From: Arcobacter nitrofigilis DSM 7299
GTDB lineage: Bacteria; Campylobacterota; Campylobacteria; Campylobacterales; Arcobacteraceae
NCBI RefSeq assembly: GCF_000092245.1
Contig: NC_014166.1
Location: forward strand, 1,860,001-1,924,000
Length of the DNA: 64,000 nt
Reading direction: 5' to 3'
Part shown: positions 53,031 through 64,000 of the stretch, one piece after another
How positions within the stretch are numbered: the first letter of the stretch is position 1
How the letters are laid out: each line of letters begins with the position of its first letter
Made by a program: the position numbers and the translations under genes
Notes under the pieces: model-generated
What the model was told of the DNA's origin: nothing
Seen by the model: the letters and a program-made list of their open reading frames with translations, nothing else
Databases searched by the model: none

Positions 53031-55910
53031 TTACTTCTCAAATAGCTTTGCTGGTGAAGTAATTATTCTTTTTAAAACATCAATTGGTGCTGAAATAGAA
53101 TCTTTAGCCAAATTTGTATCTATTTTAGGATCATTTAAATTACCTGTAATATCAACTTTTGTAGATACTCTTTTATCATCACCTAAAAAGATATAACTCA
53201 AACCTGGTATATAACTAACAATCTTACTATAATCTTTCATAAAAATTAAATCAACACTTGAGTCTATAGTTGAATCTTTTAGATTAATTGTTGCATAACC
53301 ATCAAAATCAACAGAATTGCCAATTGTGTGTATCTTAATCAAGTTTAATATTTTATTATCAAAATCATAAGTAAAATTCACATATCCTTCATTTACAGCA
53401 TATCCATTTAGATTGAATCCACCATTTGTAACCATTCCAAAAACTGCAGGAATAGCTAATAAAGGGTTAATAAGAGCAGGACTTGTATTTACTAAAGTAA
53501 TGATGTTATTTAATATATTTAAATTTAATAATCTATTTTTATTAAAAAGCATTTTCCCACTCATAAAATTGTATTTCCCATCAGCAGTTAAGGAAAAACT
53601 TCCTCCTTTTATAAGCTCTTTATCAAAAAAAGTATTTACAAAGTTATCATTAATATTTTTAGCATCTAAACTAATATTTTTATAGATATCTCTTGTATAT
53701 CTTATTTTTCCATTTAAATAATCTAAATCAAATATCGCTTTGTTTCCATTTGAAGTAATATTATACTTGTCTGCTAAAACCTTATATTTATCATTTACAA
53801 TTATATTTGAATTTTTACCTTCAATTTTCACTTTTTTATACTTATCTACCCTTGAAGTTTCAGTATCATACATCAAATCATAGTTTTTTAGTTTTAAATA
53901 AAAATCATTATCATTTTTCAAAGTGAAATCAATATTTTTATCTTTTGAAATAACTTTTATTAAATCTTTTTTAGAATATCCTTTTATATTTAAAGTATCT
54001 ATTTTCTTTTTCCCATTACTAATTGGAATATCAAGTTTTCCAAAAGTACCATCAAAAAATACATTATCTTTTATTAAATCTATATTTGAATCTATAGAAT
54101 AAAAGCTATTATCTTTTAAGAATATGTTGGAATTTATTAATCTAATACTTAAGTCTTGGCCTAAACTATTTTTATCTTTTTCATCAGCTAAATCAATATC
54201 ATAAGAATTAATTATCAAATTAATTTTATCCTTTATAATATCGATTTTAAGATCATTGGAATATGTATTTATAGTAGTTTTTTTATCATTAATCAATCCA
54301 AATAATCTTAAACTATCTACTTTTTTGCCATCTTTTTTTAATGGTAATTTAAGATCATACAGATTTGTCAAAAAATTAATATTATTTTTATCATCTAATT
54401 TTATATCTATGTCACCCTTTTTTATAGCTAAATCTTTTAAAAGTTTTGAATACGGATAGATTTTCCCTATATCTTTGATATTTATATCTGTACCAGTTTT
54501 TTGAAATAAAATTTCAGTTTCCAAATCATCAATAGTAAATTTTGTATTTTCTTTAAAGTCTATGCCAAAATTAATTTTTTTGTTTTCTATATTTACAATT
54601 TCTTGATTGTCACTTTTTATTAAAAATTTATTCAATAAAGCATCACCTTTTGAATCCATAGTTTTAGTATTAATATTTAGATTTACTTTTGCATCTATCA
54701 TATCTTTATGGACAAAATCAGTATCTTTTATAATTAGATCACTATTTATTAAATCCACACTTCCTTGTTTTGAATAAAACTCAAAATCATTTATCTTGAA
54801 AGTTGAATCTTTACTTTTAAATACACCAAAAGTCTTCATAGGAGAGTCATAGGGTATGTATAAGTGTACATTAGCATCAGTTTTACCTGATAGTTGTTTT
54901 ATTGGAAGATTTATCTTATAGGCTTTTAAAATGCCTAAGACATTATCATCAAGCATATGAGTAGCTTTTAAAGTTACATCAACATGTCCATATTTTAAAC
55001 TTGTCATATCATGTATATCTACAAAACTACCATCAATACTTATACCTTTAAAAATAGGCTTTTTTAAATTAATTAGTAAATTATCATTTTGATACTGGAG
55101 ATTTATAAGTGGTGTTTCTACAGCATCCAAATCATTATGAAATTTGACCTTTGCATCGGTAACTCTTGCATATCCTTTGATACTTTTTAAAATAGGTCTT
55201 AAAGTTTTTAAATTAACTTTTCCATACAAATAATCTAAATAGATTTTCCCTTTTACATTATCATACATCCATGATTCAGCTATTTTGTCCAAACTTACAT
55301 ATTTTTTTATAAATTTTATATCTTTCATCTCACCAGAATTTATAAAAAAATCAAGTTCTTCTTTGTTGGATTGAATATTTAATTGACCACTTGCTAAATT
55401 TTTATAATCATAATTCCCTAAAAAAACTAAAATATTATTATGTAAATCCAATTTTATTTTTCCCAAAAGCAATAAATCAAGATCTTTTAAGTAAATAGAA
55501 TAAATATTCAATTTTAATACATCACCCTCTTTTGAGTATTGAGAAGCTATATTTACAAACTTATTATCTACATATATATAATCATCATCTAGTCTTATTT
55601 TAAAGGTGTTATCTGCTATTTTCATAGTTTCTATATCAATACTTTGAAACAAGTCCAAAATCATAGGAGCTTTGCTTATCATAGACTTTATATCTTCAAA
55701 TGAGCTATGAACTTTTGTTTTTTTGTTTTTTATGTCTATTTCATCTATTCGTAAAATGAGCTTTTTATCAATTTTTATATAGAATTTCGAAATTGAAAAA
55801 TTACCAAAAGAGAATGAATCCAAATTGATACCATTAATTAAGAAAAAAACTAAAAATGACATTAGTGATAAAAAGAATAAAATAAAAGCAATAATTTTTT
55901 TTAGTAACAT
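53031..55910 (-). CDS. YhdP/AsmA-like (DUF3971-type) envelope protein
   Basis: The 959-residue protein has one N-terminal TM helix (about 5-27) and a very long, beta-strand-rich periplasmic part with repeating Asp/Asn/Lys-rich segments and an AsmA/YhdP-like C-terminus (ILNIITLVNTSPALINPLLAIP, FGMVTNGGFNLNGYAV). Such proteins bridge the periplasm and move phospholipids to the outer membrane. It converges on the LolC/E gene by 4 bp and overlaps mltG head-to-head by 86 bp. The family call rests on architecture and the C-terminal pattern. Confidence 0.75.
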   Translation of the reverse strand: MLLKKIIAFILFFLSLMSFLVFFLINGINLDSFSFGNFSISKFYIKIDKKLILRIDEIDIKNKKTKVHSSFEDIKSMISKAPMILDLFQSIDIETMKIADNTFKIRLDDDYIYVDNKFVNIASQYSKEGDVLKLNIYSIYLKDLDLLLLGKIKLDLHNNILVFLGNYDYKNLASGQLNIQSNKEELDFFINSGEMKDIKFIKKYVSLDKIAESWMYDNVKGKIYLDYLYGKVNLKTLRPILKSIKGYARVTDAKVKFHNDLDAVETPLINLQYQNDNLLINLKKPIFKGISIDGSFVDIHDMTSLKYGHVDVTLKATHMLDDNVLGILKAYKINLPIKQLSGKTDANVHLYIPYDSPMKTFGVFKSKDSTFKINDFEFYSKQGSVDLINSDLIIKDTDFVHKDMIDAKVNLNINTKTMDSKGDALLNKFLIKSDNQEIVNIENKKINFGIDFKENTKFTIDDLETEILFQKTGTDINIKDIGKIYPYSKLLKDLAIKKGDIDIKLDDKNNINFLTNLYDLKLPLKKDGKKVDSLRLFGLINDKKTTINTYSNDLKIDIIKDKINLIINSYDIDLADEKDKNSLGQDLSIRLINSNIFLKDNSFYSIDSNIDLIKDNVFFDGTFGKLDIPISNGKKKIDTLNIKGYSKKDLIKVISKDKNIDFTLKNDNDFYLKLKNYDLMYDTETSRVDKYKKVKIEGKNSNIIVNDKYKVLADKYNITSNGNKAIFDLDYLNGKIRYTRDIYKNISLDAKNINDNFVNTFFDKELIKGGSFSLTADGKYNFMSGKMLFNKNRLLNLNILNNIITLVNTSPALINPLLAIPAVFGMVTNGGFNLNGYAVNEGYVNFTYDFDNKILNLIKIHTIGNSVDFDGYATINLKDSTIDSSVDLIFMKDYSKIVSYIPGLSYIFLGDDKRVSTKVDITGNLNDPKIDTNLAKDSISAPIDVLKRIITSPAKLFEK

Positions 55911-56913
55911 TATAGAAGTAATCCTAGTATTTAGTATCGTAATACTTTTTTATATAACAATTCCCTTATCATCTTCAAAAGTAATTTTTATACCTAAAGG
56001 GAGTACGAATTATATTATAACATACCTAAATAAATCAGGCTACGACTTAAATATAATTGATAAAATAATCATTAAAGCAAAAGGCTATCCCCAAAGTGGT
56101 TGGATTGATTTAAAAGCCACAAAAATGACTAAAGCTGACTTTATAAATAGACTGCTTACTTCAAAAGCAGCTTTAAAATCAATAACACTGATTCCAGGGG
56201 AAACAGCATATTATTTCTTACAAGAAATTTCTCAAAAATTAAAATTATCTTTTCCAAAGCTTCAAGAAGCTTATAATAAGTATTCATACAAACTTGATGG
56301 TAATATTTTAGCAGAAACATATAATCTTCCAATAGGAATGGACGAAGATCATATTGTTTTTTATTTAATTTCATATACGGATAATAAGTATAAAGAGTTT
56401 TCAAATAAAATATTTGGCCATTACATAAAAAAAAGCTGGTATAAATATGTAATAATAGCTTCTATAATACAAAAAGAAGCAGCAGATGTTAATGAAATGT
56501 CAACAGTATCGAGTGTCATTCAAAATAGACTTAAAAAAAGAATGCCTTTACAAATGGATGGTACTTTAAACTATGGGATTTATTCTCATACTAAAATAAC
56601 ATCAAAAATGATTAAAGAAGACACATCTTCATACAATACATACAAATATGCAGATTTACCAGATAATCCAGTTTGTGCTGTTAGTTTAGATGCTATTAAA
56701 GCTGCAATTTTCCCATCAAAAAGCCAATACTTATATTTTTATAGAAATAAAAGTACAGGAAAGCATCTATTTACAAATACATATAAAGAACATATAGATA
56801 ATATCAACAAGCTAAAAAATGTAAAAAGAGCAGAAGAAAAAAAAATATTTCCCAAAAAAGATAAGCCAGAATCTAAAAAAACTATAAAAAGTCTGTGGAA
56901 AACAATTAATTAG
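55825..56913 (+). CDS. mltG: endolytic peptidoglycan transglycosylase MltG
   Basis: MltG cuts glycan strands within the nascent wall. The 362-residue protein has an N-terminal TM helix (about 24-49), a LysM-like part (VIFIPKGSTNYIITYL), then the catalytic YceG core: IIASIIQKEAADVNEMSTVSSVIQNRL holds the Glu near 215, followed by MPLQMDGTLNYG and YNTYKYADLPDNPVCAVSLDAIKAA. Only a TTG at 55825 supplies a start that keeps the TM helix, and this places the first 86 bp inside the 5' end of the divergent YhdP-like gene. Confidence 0.9.
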   Translation: MIPLIKKKTKNDISDKKNKIKAIIFFSNIIEVILVFSIVILFYITIPLSSSKVIFIPKGSTNYIITYLNKSGYDLNIIDKIIIKAKGYPQSGWIDLKATKMTKADFINRLLTSKAALKSITLIPGETAYYFLQEISQKLKLSFPKLQEAYNKYSYKLDGNILAETYNLPIGMDEDHIVFYLISYTDNKYKEFSNKIFGHYIKKSWYKYVIIASIIQKEAADVNEMSTVSSVIQNRLKKRMPLQMDGTLNYGIYSHTKITSKMIKEDTSSYNTYKYADLPDNPVCAVSLDAIKAAIFPSKSQYLYFYRNKSTGKHLFTNTYKEHIDNINKLKNVKRAEEKKIFPKKDKPESKKTIKSLWKTIN

Positions 56914-56982
56914 TTGAGAAGTATTGAAACAAGAAATTTAAACTGTTTCCTTCTTGGCACTTATTTAAAATATTATGTATAA

Positions 56983-59226
<2,244 letters not shown>

Positions 59227-59246
59227 CTTTTTATAGCTATTATTTT

Positions 59247-59280
59247 AAAGGTAGGTGTAAAAACCTACCTTTTTTTATTT
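59247..59280 (+). terminator. intrinsic terminator of icd
   Basis: AAAGGTAGGT (59247-59256) and ACCTACCTTT (59263-59272) form a perfect 10-bp stem with loop GTAAAA and a run of seven T. The stem is the same as the core of the HU terminator. Confidence 0.92.
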
Positions 59281-59300
59281 ACGAATTTTAAAGGAAAGAT

Positions 59301-60248
59301 ATGAAAAACAAAAAAGTGGGAATCATAGGAGTTGGTAATGTGGGTTCAACACTTGCTTATACTTTAGCTTCAAAAGGAATTTGTGGAAAAATAGTTTTAA
59401 AAGATATTAGAGAAAATATTGTAAAAGCAATGGCTTTAGACATCTCCCAAGCTGCAAATGCTGCAAGTTCTAGTACACTTGTAAGTGCCGCAAAAGATTC
59501 AAACGATTTAAAAGATTGTGATGTTATTGTTATAACTGCGGGAATACCAAGAAAACCAGGTATGAGTAGAGATGATTTACTTCTTACAAATGCAAAAATT
59601 ATGAAAATAGTTGTAAAAGATATAGAAGAACAAGCTCCAAATGCAATTATAATAGTGGTATCAAATCCCCTTGATGTGATGGTTTATACAGCACTAAAAG
59701 TCTCAAATTTCTCAAAAAATCAGATTATAGGAATGGCAGGTATTTTAGATAGTGCAAGAATGAGCCACTTTATTTTAGAAAAACTAGGATATGGAGCAGG
59801 ACAAATAAATGCTTCTGTTATGGGTGGACATGGAGATGATATGGTGCCCCTACCAAACTTCTCAACAGTAGCAGGAGTACATCTAAGTGAAGTTCTTAGT
59901 TCACAAGATATAGAAGATATAGTAGAAAAAACAAAAAATGGTGGTGCTCAAATTGTAAAATACCTAGAAAGAGGATCAGCATACTATGCACCAGCATATT
60001 CCACTTCACTTATGGTAGAAGCAATCTTACACGATAAAAAAGAAGTCTACCCTTGTGCTGTTTTACTAGATGGTGAATATGGTTATAAAGATATAGTTTC
60101 AGGAGTTCCAATAATGCTTGGAAAAAATGGAGTTGAAAAAATCATAGAATTAAATTTAACAGATGAACAAAAAGAGTTATTTAAAAAATCTGTAACATCA
60201 GTTAAAGAATTAGTTGACACACTAAACAAAAACAACTTTTTCGAATAA
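59301..60248 (+). CDS. mdh: malate dehydrogenase
   Basis: The 315-residue enzyme oxidises malate to oxaloacetate. Seen: VGIIGVGNVGSTLAYTL (NAD loop), KDI acidic end of the second strand (NAD preference), AGIPRKPGMSRDDLLLTN with the substrate-loop Arg residues of MDH, VSNPLDVMVY and MGGHGDDMVPL with the catalytic His. Length and motifs fit the LDH-like MDH group. RBS AAAGGAAAG precedes the ATG. It follows icd. Confidence 0.95.
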   Translation: MKNKKVGIIGVGNVGSTLAYTLASKGICGKIVLKDIRENIVKAMALDISQAANAASSSTLVSAAKDSNDLKDCDVIVITAGIPRKPGMSRDDLLLTNAKIMKIVVKDIEEQAPNAIIIVVSNPLDVMVYTALKVSNFSKNQIIGMAGILDSARMSHFILEKLGYGAGQINASVMGGHGDDMVPLPNFSTVAGVHLSEVLSSQDIEDIVEKTKNGGAQIVKYLERGSAYYAPAYSTSLMVEAILHDKKEVYPCAVLLDGEYGYKDIVSGVPIMLGKNGVEKIIELNLTDEQKELFKKSVTSVKELVDTLNKNNFFE

Positions 60249-60348
60249 GAGATAATTTAATCCTGCCCTTAGAATAGCTTACTTCTTTTAATTCGTCAAT
60301 AATTAGAGTAAAATAATAGTAGTAGAACTTTTATAAAAGGAATACTCT

Positions 60349-60729
60349 ATGAAAACTAAAAAACACGAACTAACAGTTGGTATACAAAAAGTTGACTCAA
60401 GCATTTTACTTACGATAAAAGCAGTAGGAACACTTACTCATGAAGATTATGAGACAATAACTCCTTTGATTGATTCTGCCCTTGAAGGTGTTACAAATCC
60501 TAAAATAAGGGCGATATGTGATTGTACAGAACTTGAGGGTTGGGAACTAAAAGCCGCTTGGGATGATTTAAAAATTGGACTTAAACATGGAAACCAATTT
60601 GAAAAAATTGCAATCATTACAGGGAAAAGTTGGATAAAAATAGGTTCTAAAATCACTTCTTGGTTTATACAAGGGGAAGTAAAAAACTTCGAAAATGAGT
60701 TAGAAGCCTTTGAATGGTTAAATGAATAA
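60349..60729 (+). CDS. SpoIIAA-like (STAS-fold) protein
   Basis: The 126-residue protein matches the SpoIIAA-like family (PF11964 type): TLTHEDYETITPLID near 29-43, ICDCTELEGWELKAAWDDLKIG and KIAIITGKSWIK, ending EAFEWL. The fold resembles STAS domains, but the phospho-acceptor Ser of anti-anti-sigma factors is not clear. It is monocistronic with its own RBS and a terminator at 60730-60759. The role is unknown; a lipid or protein-binding role has been suggested for the fold. Confidence 0.82.
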   Translation: MKTKKHELTVGIQKVDSSILLTIKAVGTLTHEDYETITPLIDSALEGVTNPKIRAICDCTELEGWELKAAWDDLKIGLKHGNQFEKIAIITGKSWIKIGSKITSWFIQGEVKNFENELEAFEWLNE

Positions 60730-60759
60730 GATGCAGAGATTTTATTCTCTGTATCTTTT
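60730..60759 (+). terminator. intrinsic terminator of SpoIIAA-like gene
   Basis: GATGCAGAGA (60730-60739) pairs with TCTCTGTATC (60746-60755) with one G-U pair, loop TTTTAT, followed by TTTT. It separates convergent genes. Confidence 0.8.
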
Positions 60760-61819
60760 ACTGTAAAAGTGGTAGTTTATTTAATAACTCTTCACAATAA
60801 TCCCATTGGTCTAAAGTATCTCTCCACTCTTTTGGAATAGCATTTACCCCAAAATAAGCCCCAAGTACCATACCAATCATAATACCTCTAGAAGCATTAT
60901 CACCACCAACCATAGCATTAGCTTGAAGTGCCTTTTTAAGACCATCTTCTTTGTTAGCATATTTCAAGATAAAATAAATACTTCCAGGCATAGTTCCTTC
61001 AGTAGGACTAGCTTTCCCTACTTTTATAGGTTCACTTCTTCCCACATCCCAAAGTCTTGCCATTGAGGTAAGTGCTAAATCATCACTAAACTGCTCTTTT
61101 GATAAATCAGATTCAGGATTTGATTCCTCTTCATATTTTGCAATTGCTTGATTAACTTTATCTTGATAAAAACCACCCATAAGTTTTCCAACCTCTTCAA
61201 TAGCGACTCTTGGGTTGGTTCCATTTATAACTCGGTTTGTAACCCTTGCAAAAAACTCTGCTCCACCTAAGGCATGAGATTCTTTATGGGTAAACATAGC
61301 TTTTTTTGCCACATCTACTAGGACTTCTTCATCATCATAATAAGCATGAGCTGCCACATGTCTTATAGCTGTAGCATTTGAATAACCACCTAAGTCTTCA
61401 GTTTTCACACCTCTTTTTACTTGTGCATAAGTTTCCCTTGTCATTGTACAAATCCAAGAGCCCCAACTATTTTCTAATCTATTCATCCAATGGGGAATGA
61501 TAGCTTTTACATCGAACTCTTGGATAGGGTTTGCAGTTTTTGCTAAATGTTCTAATATAAGAATATTATAATCTCCATAATCAGTTGTTCCACCAGCTTT
61601 TTTGCCAGGATGATAGTTTTGTTCACCCCAACCTATTCCATGGGTCATTCCACCCATCATTTCACCGGGACTCATAAATTTTTCTATTGGTTTTTCACCA
61701 TATGCTTTATATATTTTTTTTGCATCATATTCATAATGACTACCTAAACATAAAGCATCTGCAACAATTGATGCAAAAAAAGCACCTCGTATAGAGTCTT
61801 GTTTTGTAATATTATTCAT
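60758..61819 (-). CDS. ADP-ribosylglycohydrolase-family protein
   Basis: The 353-residue protein shares the helical ADP-ribosylglycohydrolase layout with the gene at 24825 but is clearly distinct: RGAFFASIVADALCLGSHYEYD at the N-terminus (AD where GD is usual), KAGGTTDYGDYNILILE where the family has a TDDT-like motif, and VGGDNASRGIMIGMVLGAYFG where it has GGDTDT. Some metal-binding Asp positions are kept, so weak or altered hydrolase activity is possible. The start ATG is 31 bp from the sodB terminator. The substrate is unknown. Confidence 0.85.
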   Translation of the reverse strand: MNNITKQDSIRGAFFASIVADALCLGSHYEYDAKKIYKAYGEKPIEKFMSPGEMMGGMTHGIGWGEQNYHPGKKAGGTTDYGDYNILILEHLAKTANPIQEFDVKAIIPHWMNRLENSWGSWICTMTRETYAQVKRGVKTEDLGGYSNATAIRHVAAHAYYDDEEVLVDVAKKAMFTHKESHALGGAEFFARVTNRVINGTNPRVAIEEVGKLMGGFYQDKVNQAIAKYEEESNPESDLSKEQFSDDLALTSMARLWDVGRSEPIKVGKASPTEGTMPGSIYFILKYANKEDGLKKALQANAMVGGDNASRGIMIGMVLGAYFGVNAIPKEWRDTLDQWDYCEELLNKLPLLQ

Positions 61820-61849
61820 TTTTTTACCTAAGTTGTATGGTTGGGAGAG

Positions 61850-61880
61850 ATTAAAAAAGGGTCATGAGATATGACCCTTT
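61850..61880 (-). terminator. intrinsic terminator of sodB
   Basis: AAAGGGTCAT (61856-61865) and ATGACCCTTT (61871-61880) pair perfectly with a 5-nt loop; on the minus strand the stem is followed by TTTTTT. It lies 14 bp past the sodB stop codon. Confidence 0.9.
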
Positions 61881-61894
61881 AAATTAGTTTTAAA

Positions 61895-62470
61895 TTATTT
61901 AAGATTTTTAGCTACAAAATCCCAGTTAACTAGTTTCCAAAAGTTTTCTAAATAGGCAGGTCTTGCATTTCTAGTATCAATATAATATGCATGCTCCCAC
62001 ACGTCACATGTAAGAATTGGAGTTAAACCATCAGTTAATGGAGTTCCAGCATTTGCAGTAGCAACAATTGATAATTTTCCACTTGCATCTTTTACTAACC
62101 AAGCCCATCCTGAACCAAAGTGAGTTACTGCTTTGTTTGTAAATTGAGTTTTAAACTCTTCAACTGATCCAAAAGCTTCAACTAAAGCAGCTTCTACATC
62201 ACCAGAGATAGTTGAACCACCTGGAGTTAAACCATTCCAGAAAAAGTCATGATTAAATACTTGTGCAGCATTATTAAAAAGACCACCTTCAGCCTCTTTT
62301 ACAATCTCAACTAGAGATAAATCTTCAAACTTTGTTCCAGCTATTAAATTATTTAAATTATTTACATATGTTTGATGATGTTTTCCATAGTGAAATTCTA
62401 AAGTCTCTTTTGACATTAATGGTGCTAATGCATCCATTTCGTAAGGTAGTTTCATTAATTCGTGTTTCAT
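61895..62470 (-). CDS. sodB: iron superoxide dismutase
   Basis: SodB converts superoxide to O2 and H2O2 in the cytosol. The 191-residue enzyme has the metal ligands in [11 protein letters not shown] (His27), [11 protein letters not shown], and [31 protein letters not shown]. Length, the AQ.FNH.F.W arrangement and [16 protein letters not shown] fit Fe-type SOD rather than Mn-type, though metal choice needs testing. RBS AAAGGAAT precedes the ATG and a strong terminator follows. Confidence 0.95.
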   Translation of the reverse strand: MKHELMKLPYEMDALAPLMSKETLEFHYGKHHQTYVNNLNNLIAGTKFEDLSLVEIVKEAEGGLFNNAAQVFNHDFFWNGLTPGGSTISGDVEAALVEAFGSVEEFKTQFTNKAVTHFGSGWAWLVKDASGKLSIVATANAGTPLTDGLTPILTCDVWEHAYYIDTRNARPAYLENFWKLVNWDFVAKNLK

Positions 62471-62584
62471 TTTAATTCCTTTAAAAAATATTGTTGAGTA
62501 ATAATGATACCCCTATTTAATTAAAAAAGAATAATAAGTTCAAATTAGTTTTATATTTAAGAGAAGTTTTTTTGTAATATTAGA

Positions 62585-62611
62585 TAAAAAAAGGGAAAGA
62601 AAATCCCTCTT
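62585..62611 (-). terminator. terminator of the thioredoxin-fold gene
   Basis: On the minus strand GAGGGA and TCCC form a short stem around TTTTCTT, followed by seven T, just past the gene's stop codon. Confidence 0.7.
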
Positions 62612-62614
62612 TTT

Positions 62615-63205
62615 TTATTTTAATAAGTCTACTAGTGGTTGTAAAGAAGCTTTTTTCTCATCTTCACTCATTGAGCCTTCCATTGCATCTTCTTTAACTT
62701 TTCCATTGTAAATATTTGTTATATTTCCATTTTCATCAATCAAATATGCAAAAAACCCAGTTTTTGAAGTATCATATTGATTTAAAGATTTTACCATAGA
62801 ACCATCATAATCATAAACCATAGGTATATTAGAATCCTTTGTCAACTCTTCTAGTTTTCCAGGGATAGCCCACTTTTTGATAAACCATGGAGCTGCTGAA
62901 ATATTTGCAACCATTACATATGGCATATCAATAGGAAAGTATTTTTTCAAATCTTTTACAACAGATAATGAATCATGATTTCCAACAATAACTAAAGTTT
63001 TAGTACCTTTTTTAAATACTTCACTTGAAGAAATAATATTTTTGCTTCCAACAAGTTCAATATTTTTTGGTAGATTTTCTAAAGTTAACTTACTATTTGC
63101 AACAACATTTGGATTAACTTGTTCTGGTTTTTCAGCAGTAAAATAAACAAGTAATCCAAAACCTATTAAACCCAGAATTACAATTTTTAATATATTTTTA
63201 AACAA
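62615..63205 (-). CDS. membrane-anchored thioredoxin-fold protein without CxxC
   Basis: The 196-residue protein has an N-terminal TM helix (about 5-24) and a periplasmic domain resembling thioredoxin-like or YtfJ-like folds: KTLVIVGNHDSLSVVKDLKKYF, MVANISAAPWFIKKWAIPG and a Gly/Asp-rich strand GFFAYLIDENGNITNIYNGKV. The usual CxxC redox pair is absent and there are no Cys at all in the mature part, so a disulfide role is unlikely. It is monocistronic. The function is unknown. Confidence 0.7.
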   Translation of the reverse strand: MFKNILKIVILGLIGFGLLVYFTAEKPEQVNPNVVANSKLTLENLPKNIELVGSKNIISSSEVFKKGTKTLVIVGNHDSLSVVKDLKKYFPIDMPYVMVANISAAPWFIKKWAIPGKLEELTKDSNIPMVYDYDGSMVKSLNQYDTSKTGFFAYLIDENGNITNIYNGKVKEDAMEGSMSEDEKKASLQPLVDLLK

Positions 63206-63272
63206 TTTTTTTCCTTTTATAAAATTGGAAGAGTTTAACTATTTATTATAAAAATTAGATTAATAAAGAATA

Positions 63273-64000
63273 TCATTTTATTCTTCTAACCCATTTTTTA
63301 AACAATCTATCAACTGTAATTTCATCTTCTAAAGTGTCATTTCTTTTAATAAAATCTACAAGTTTTTTTGCTAAATATGGAGATAAAACAAAACCTCTTC
63401 CTCCTACTCCATTTAGTACAAAAAGGTTATCATATCTTATAAATCTTTCACTTTTTACAGGTGTTCCATTTTTTAAATATGGAAACATATTTAATGTTTC
63501 TTTAGAATCAATCAAACTTCCTACTAATGGAAAATAATCAAAGCTACTAGCTCTTGGTCCAAAGTAAGTTTTGAGTACTTTAACATCATTTAAAGGTCTG
63601 ATATTATTAGCTTTATCTAAAAGTTCAAAAGTATCTTTTTTGTATAAGTTATTTGTATAACCAATATTGACTAAATTTGATAATTCTGGATTTTCAAAGG
63701 CTTTATATTTCTTTTCAAGATTATTATCAAACCTATGATGTGTAGCACCTATTGATACTTTATAGGTTTTATCATCTAACTTTTCATGTGAAGTTGATAC
63801 AGAACACTCTTTATGATAGTTAAAGTCTATACAAGTTGTAGTGGAAATATCAATTCTTTGTCCCCATACAGCTCTTATTTTTATATACTCTTCATCTATT
63901 AATTCTATGTCAGAGCCAGTAGTTAAAATAAGGTTTTTTGCTTTTATTTCATCGTTAATAATATAAAAATTATCTATTCTTTTTATATGTTTTACATCAT
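63273..64000 (-). CDS. mnmC: MnmC-type FAD-dependent tRNA-modification oxidoreductase, partial
   Basis: The frame is open from the stop at 63273 to the window edge, giving the C-terminal ~240 residues of a DAO-family FAD protein. AKNLILTTGSDIELI, AVWGQRIDIST, FGPRASSFDYFPLVG and LNGVGGRGFVLSPYLAKKLV match the FAD-dependent half of MnmC, which demodifies cmnm5(s2)U at the tRNA wobble position. The methyltransferase half, if present, lies outside the window. A related D-amino-acid oxidase-type enzyme cannot be fully excluded. Confidence 0.75.
   Translation of the reverse strand, partial: DVKHIKRIDNFYIINDEIKAKNLILTTGSDIELIDEEYIKIRAVWGQRIDISTTTCIDFNYHKECSVSTSHEKLDDKTYKVSIGATHHRFDNNLEKKYKAFENPELSNLVNIGYTNNLYKKDTFELLDKANNIRPLNDVKVLKTYFGPRASSFDYFPLVGSLIDSKETLNMFPYLKNGTPVKSERFIRYDNLFVLNGVGGRGFVLSPYLAKKLVDFIKRNDTLEDEITVDRLFKKWVRRIK

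Noticed and set aside
63273-63515. Small stand-alone gene of 80 codons starting at a TTG
   Set aside because: The frame continues without a stop to the window edge and matches the C-terminus of a larger FAD enzyme.

Overview
The window is a compact, AT-rich chromosomal segment from a member of the Campylobacterota, most likely Arcobacteraceae. That placement is an inference from gene content: an epsilon-type octaheme hydroxylamine oxidoreductase (HaoA) with its NapC/NrfH-type partner (HaoC), CcoG for cbb3 oxidase assembly, several small CxxCH cytochromes, a monomeric NADP isocitrate dehydrogenase next to malate dehydrogenase, Cache-domain sensor kinases and paired GGDEF/EAL signalling proteins. 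Genes run on both strands with very short gaps and many 1-14 nt overlaps. I see no insertion sequences, prophage, CRISPR array or tRNA genes. The only stable RNA gene recognised is RNase P RNA (rnpB, minus strand).

Layout. 1-4.3 kb: truncated pgeF, aroE, a periplasmic parvulin and the haoC-haoA operon. 4.7-6.5 kb: a ygiB/ygiC-like pair whose first gene is split by a T8 tract. 6.6-8.6 kb: double-Cache histidine kinase. 8.7-13.5 kb: an eight-gene minus-strand operon (membrane TerB-DnaJ protein, two BFD-like ferredoxin proteins, small protein, nadE, DegT-type aminotransferase, lpxK, hypothetical). 13.5-18.5 kb: tatB-tatC-queA-exonuclease-response regulator-7TM kinase. 18.5-22.6 kb: ccoG, a sodium-dependent transporter and comEC. 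22.6-28.2 kb: ovoA, a divergent ADP-ribosylglycohydrolase-like gene behind an operator-bearing promoter, an RraA-like protein, threonine aldolase and an alpha/beta hydrolase. 28.3-32.8 kb: a B12-dependent glutamate mutase-like operon (S, E, reactivase) ending in an adenylate-forming ligase. 33-36.9 kb: two tandem cytochromes c, then an EAL protein and a GGDEF protein that overlap tail to tail. 37-42.5 kb: NlpC/P60 lipoprotein, RND permease, FtsL-like protein and rsmH. 42.6-48.3 kb: class II aldolase-like protein, HU, glycine-zipper protein, cytochromes with a two-component system, and two poorly characterised genes. 48.3-56.9 kb: rnpB, lolA, secA, a LolC/E-like permease, a YhdP/AsmA-like giant protein and mltG. 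57-64 kb: icd, mdh, a SpoIIAA-like protein, a second ADP-ribosylglycohydrolase-like gene, sodB, a thioredoxin-fold protein and truncated mnmC.

The most unusual material is (a) the glutamate mutase-like/AMP-ligase operon, which lacks the usual downstream methylaspartate enzymes and carries a Gly-to-Ala change in the S-subunit cobalamin motif; (b) the frameshifted ygiB homologue; and (c) an ADP-ribosylglycohydrolase-like gene whose metal-binding Asp positions are Gln and whose promoter carries two near-identical palindromes 31 bp apart. None of these was tested by database search.
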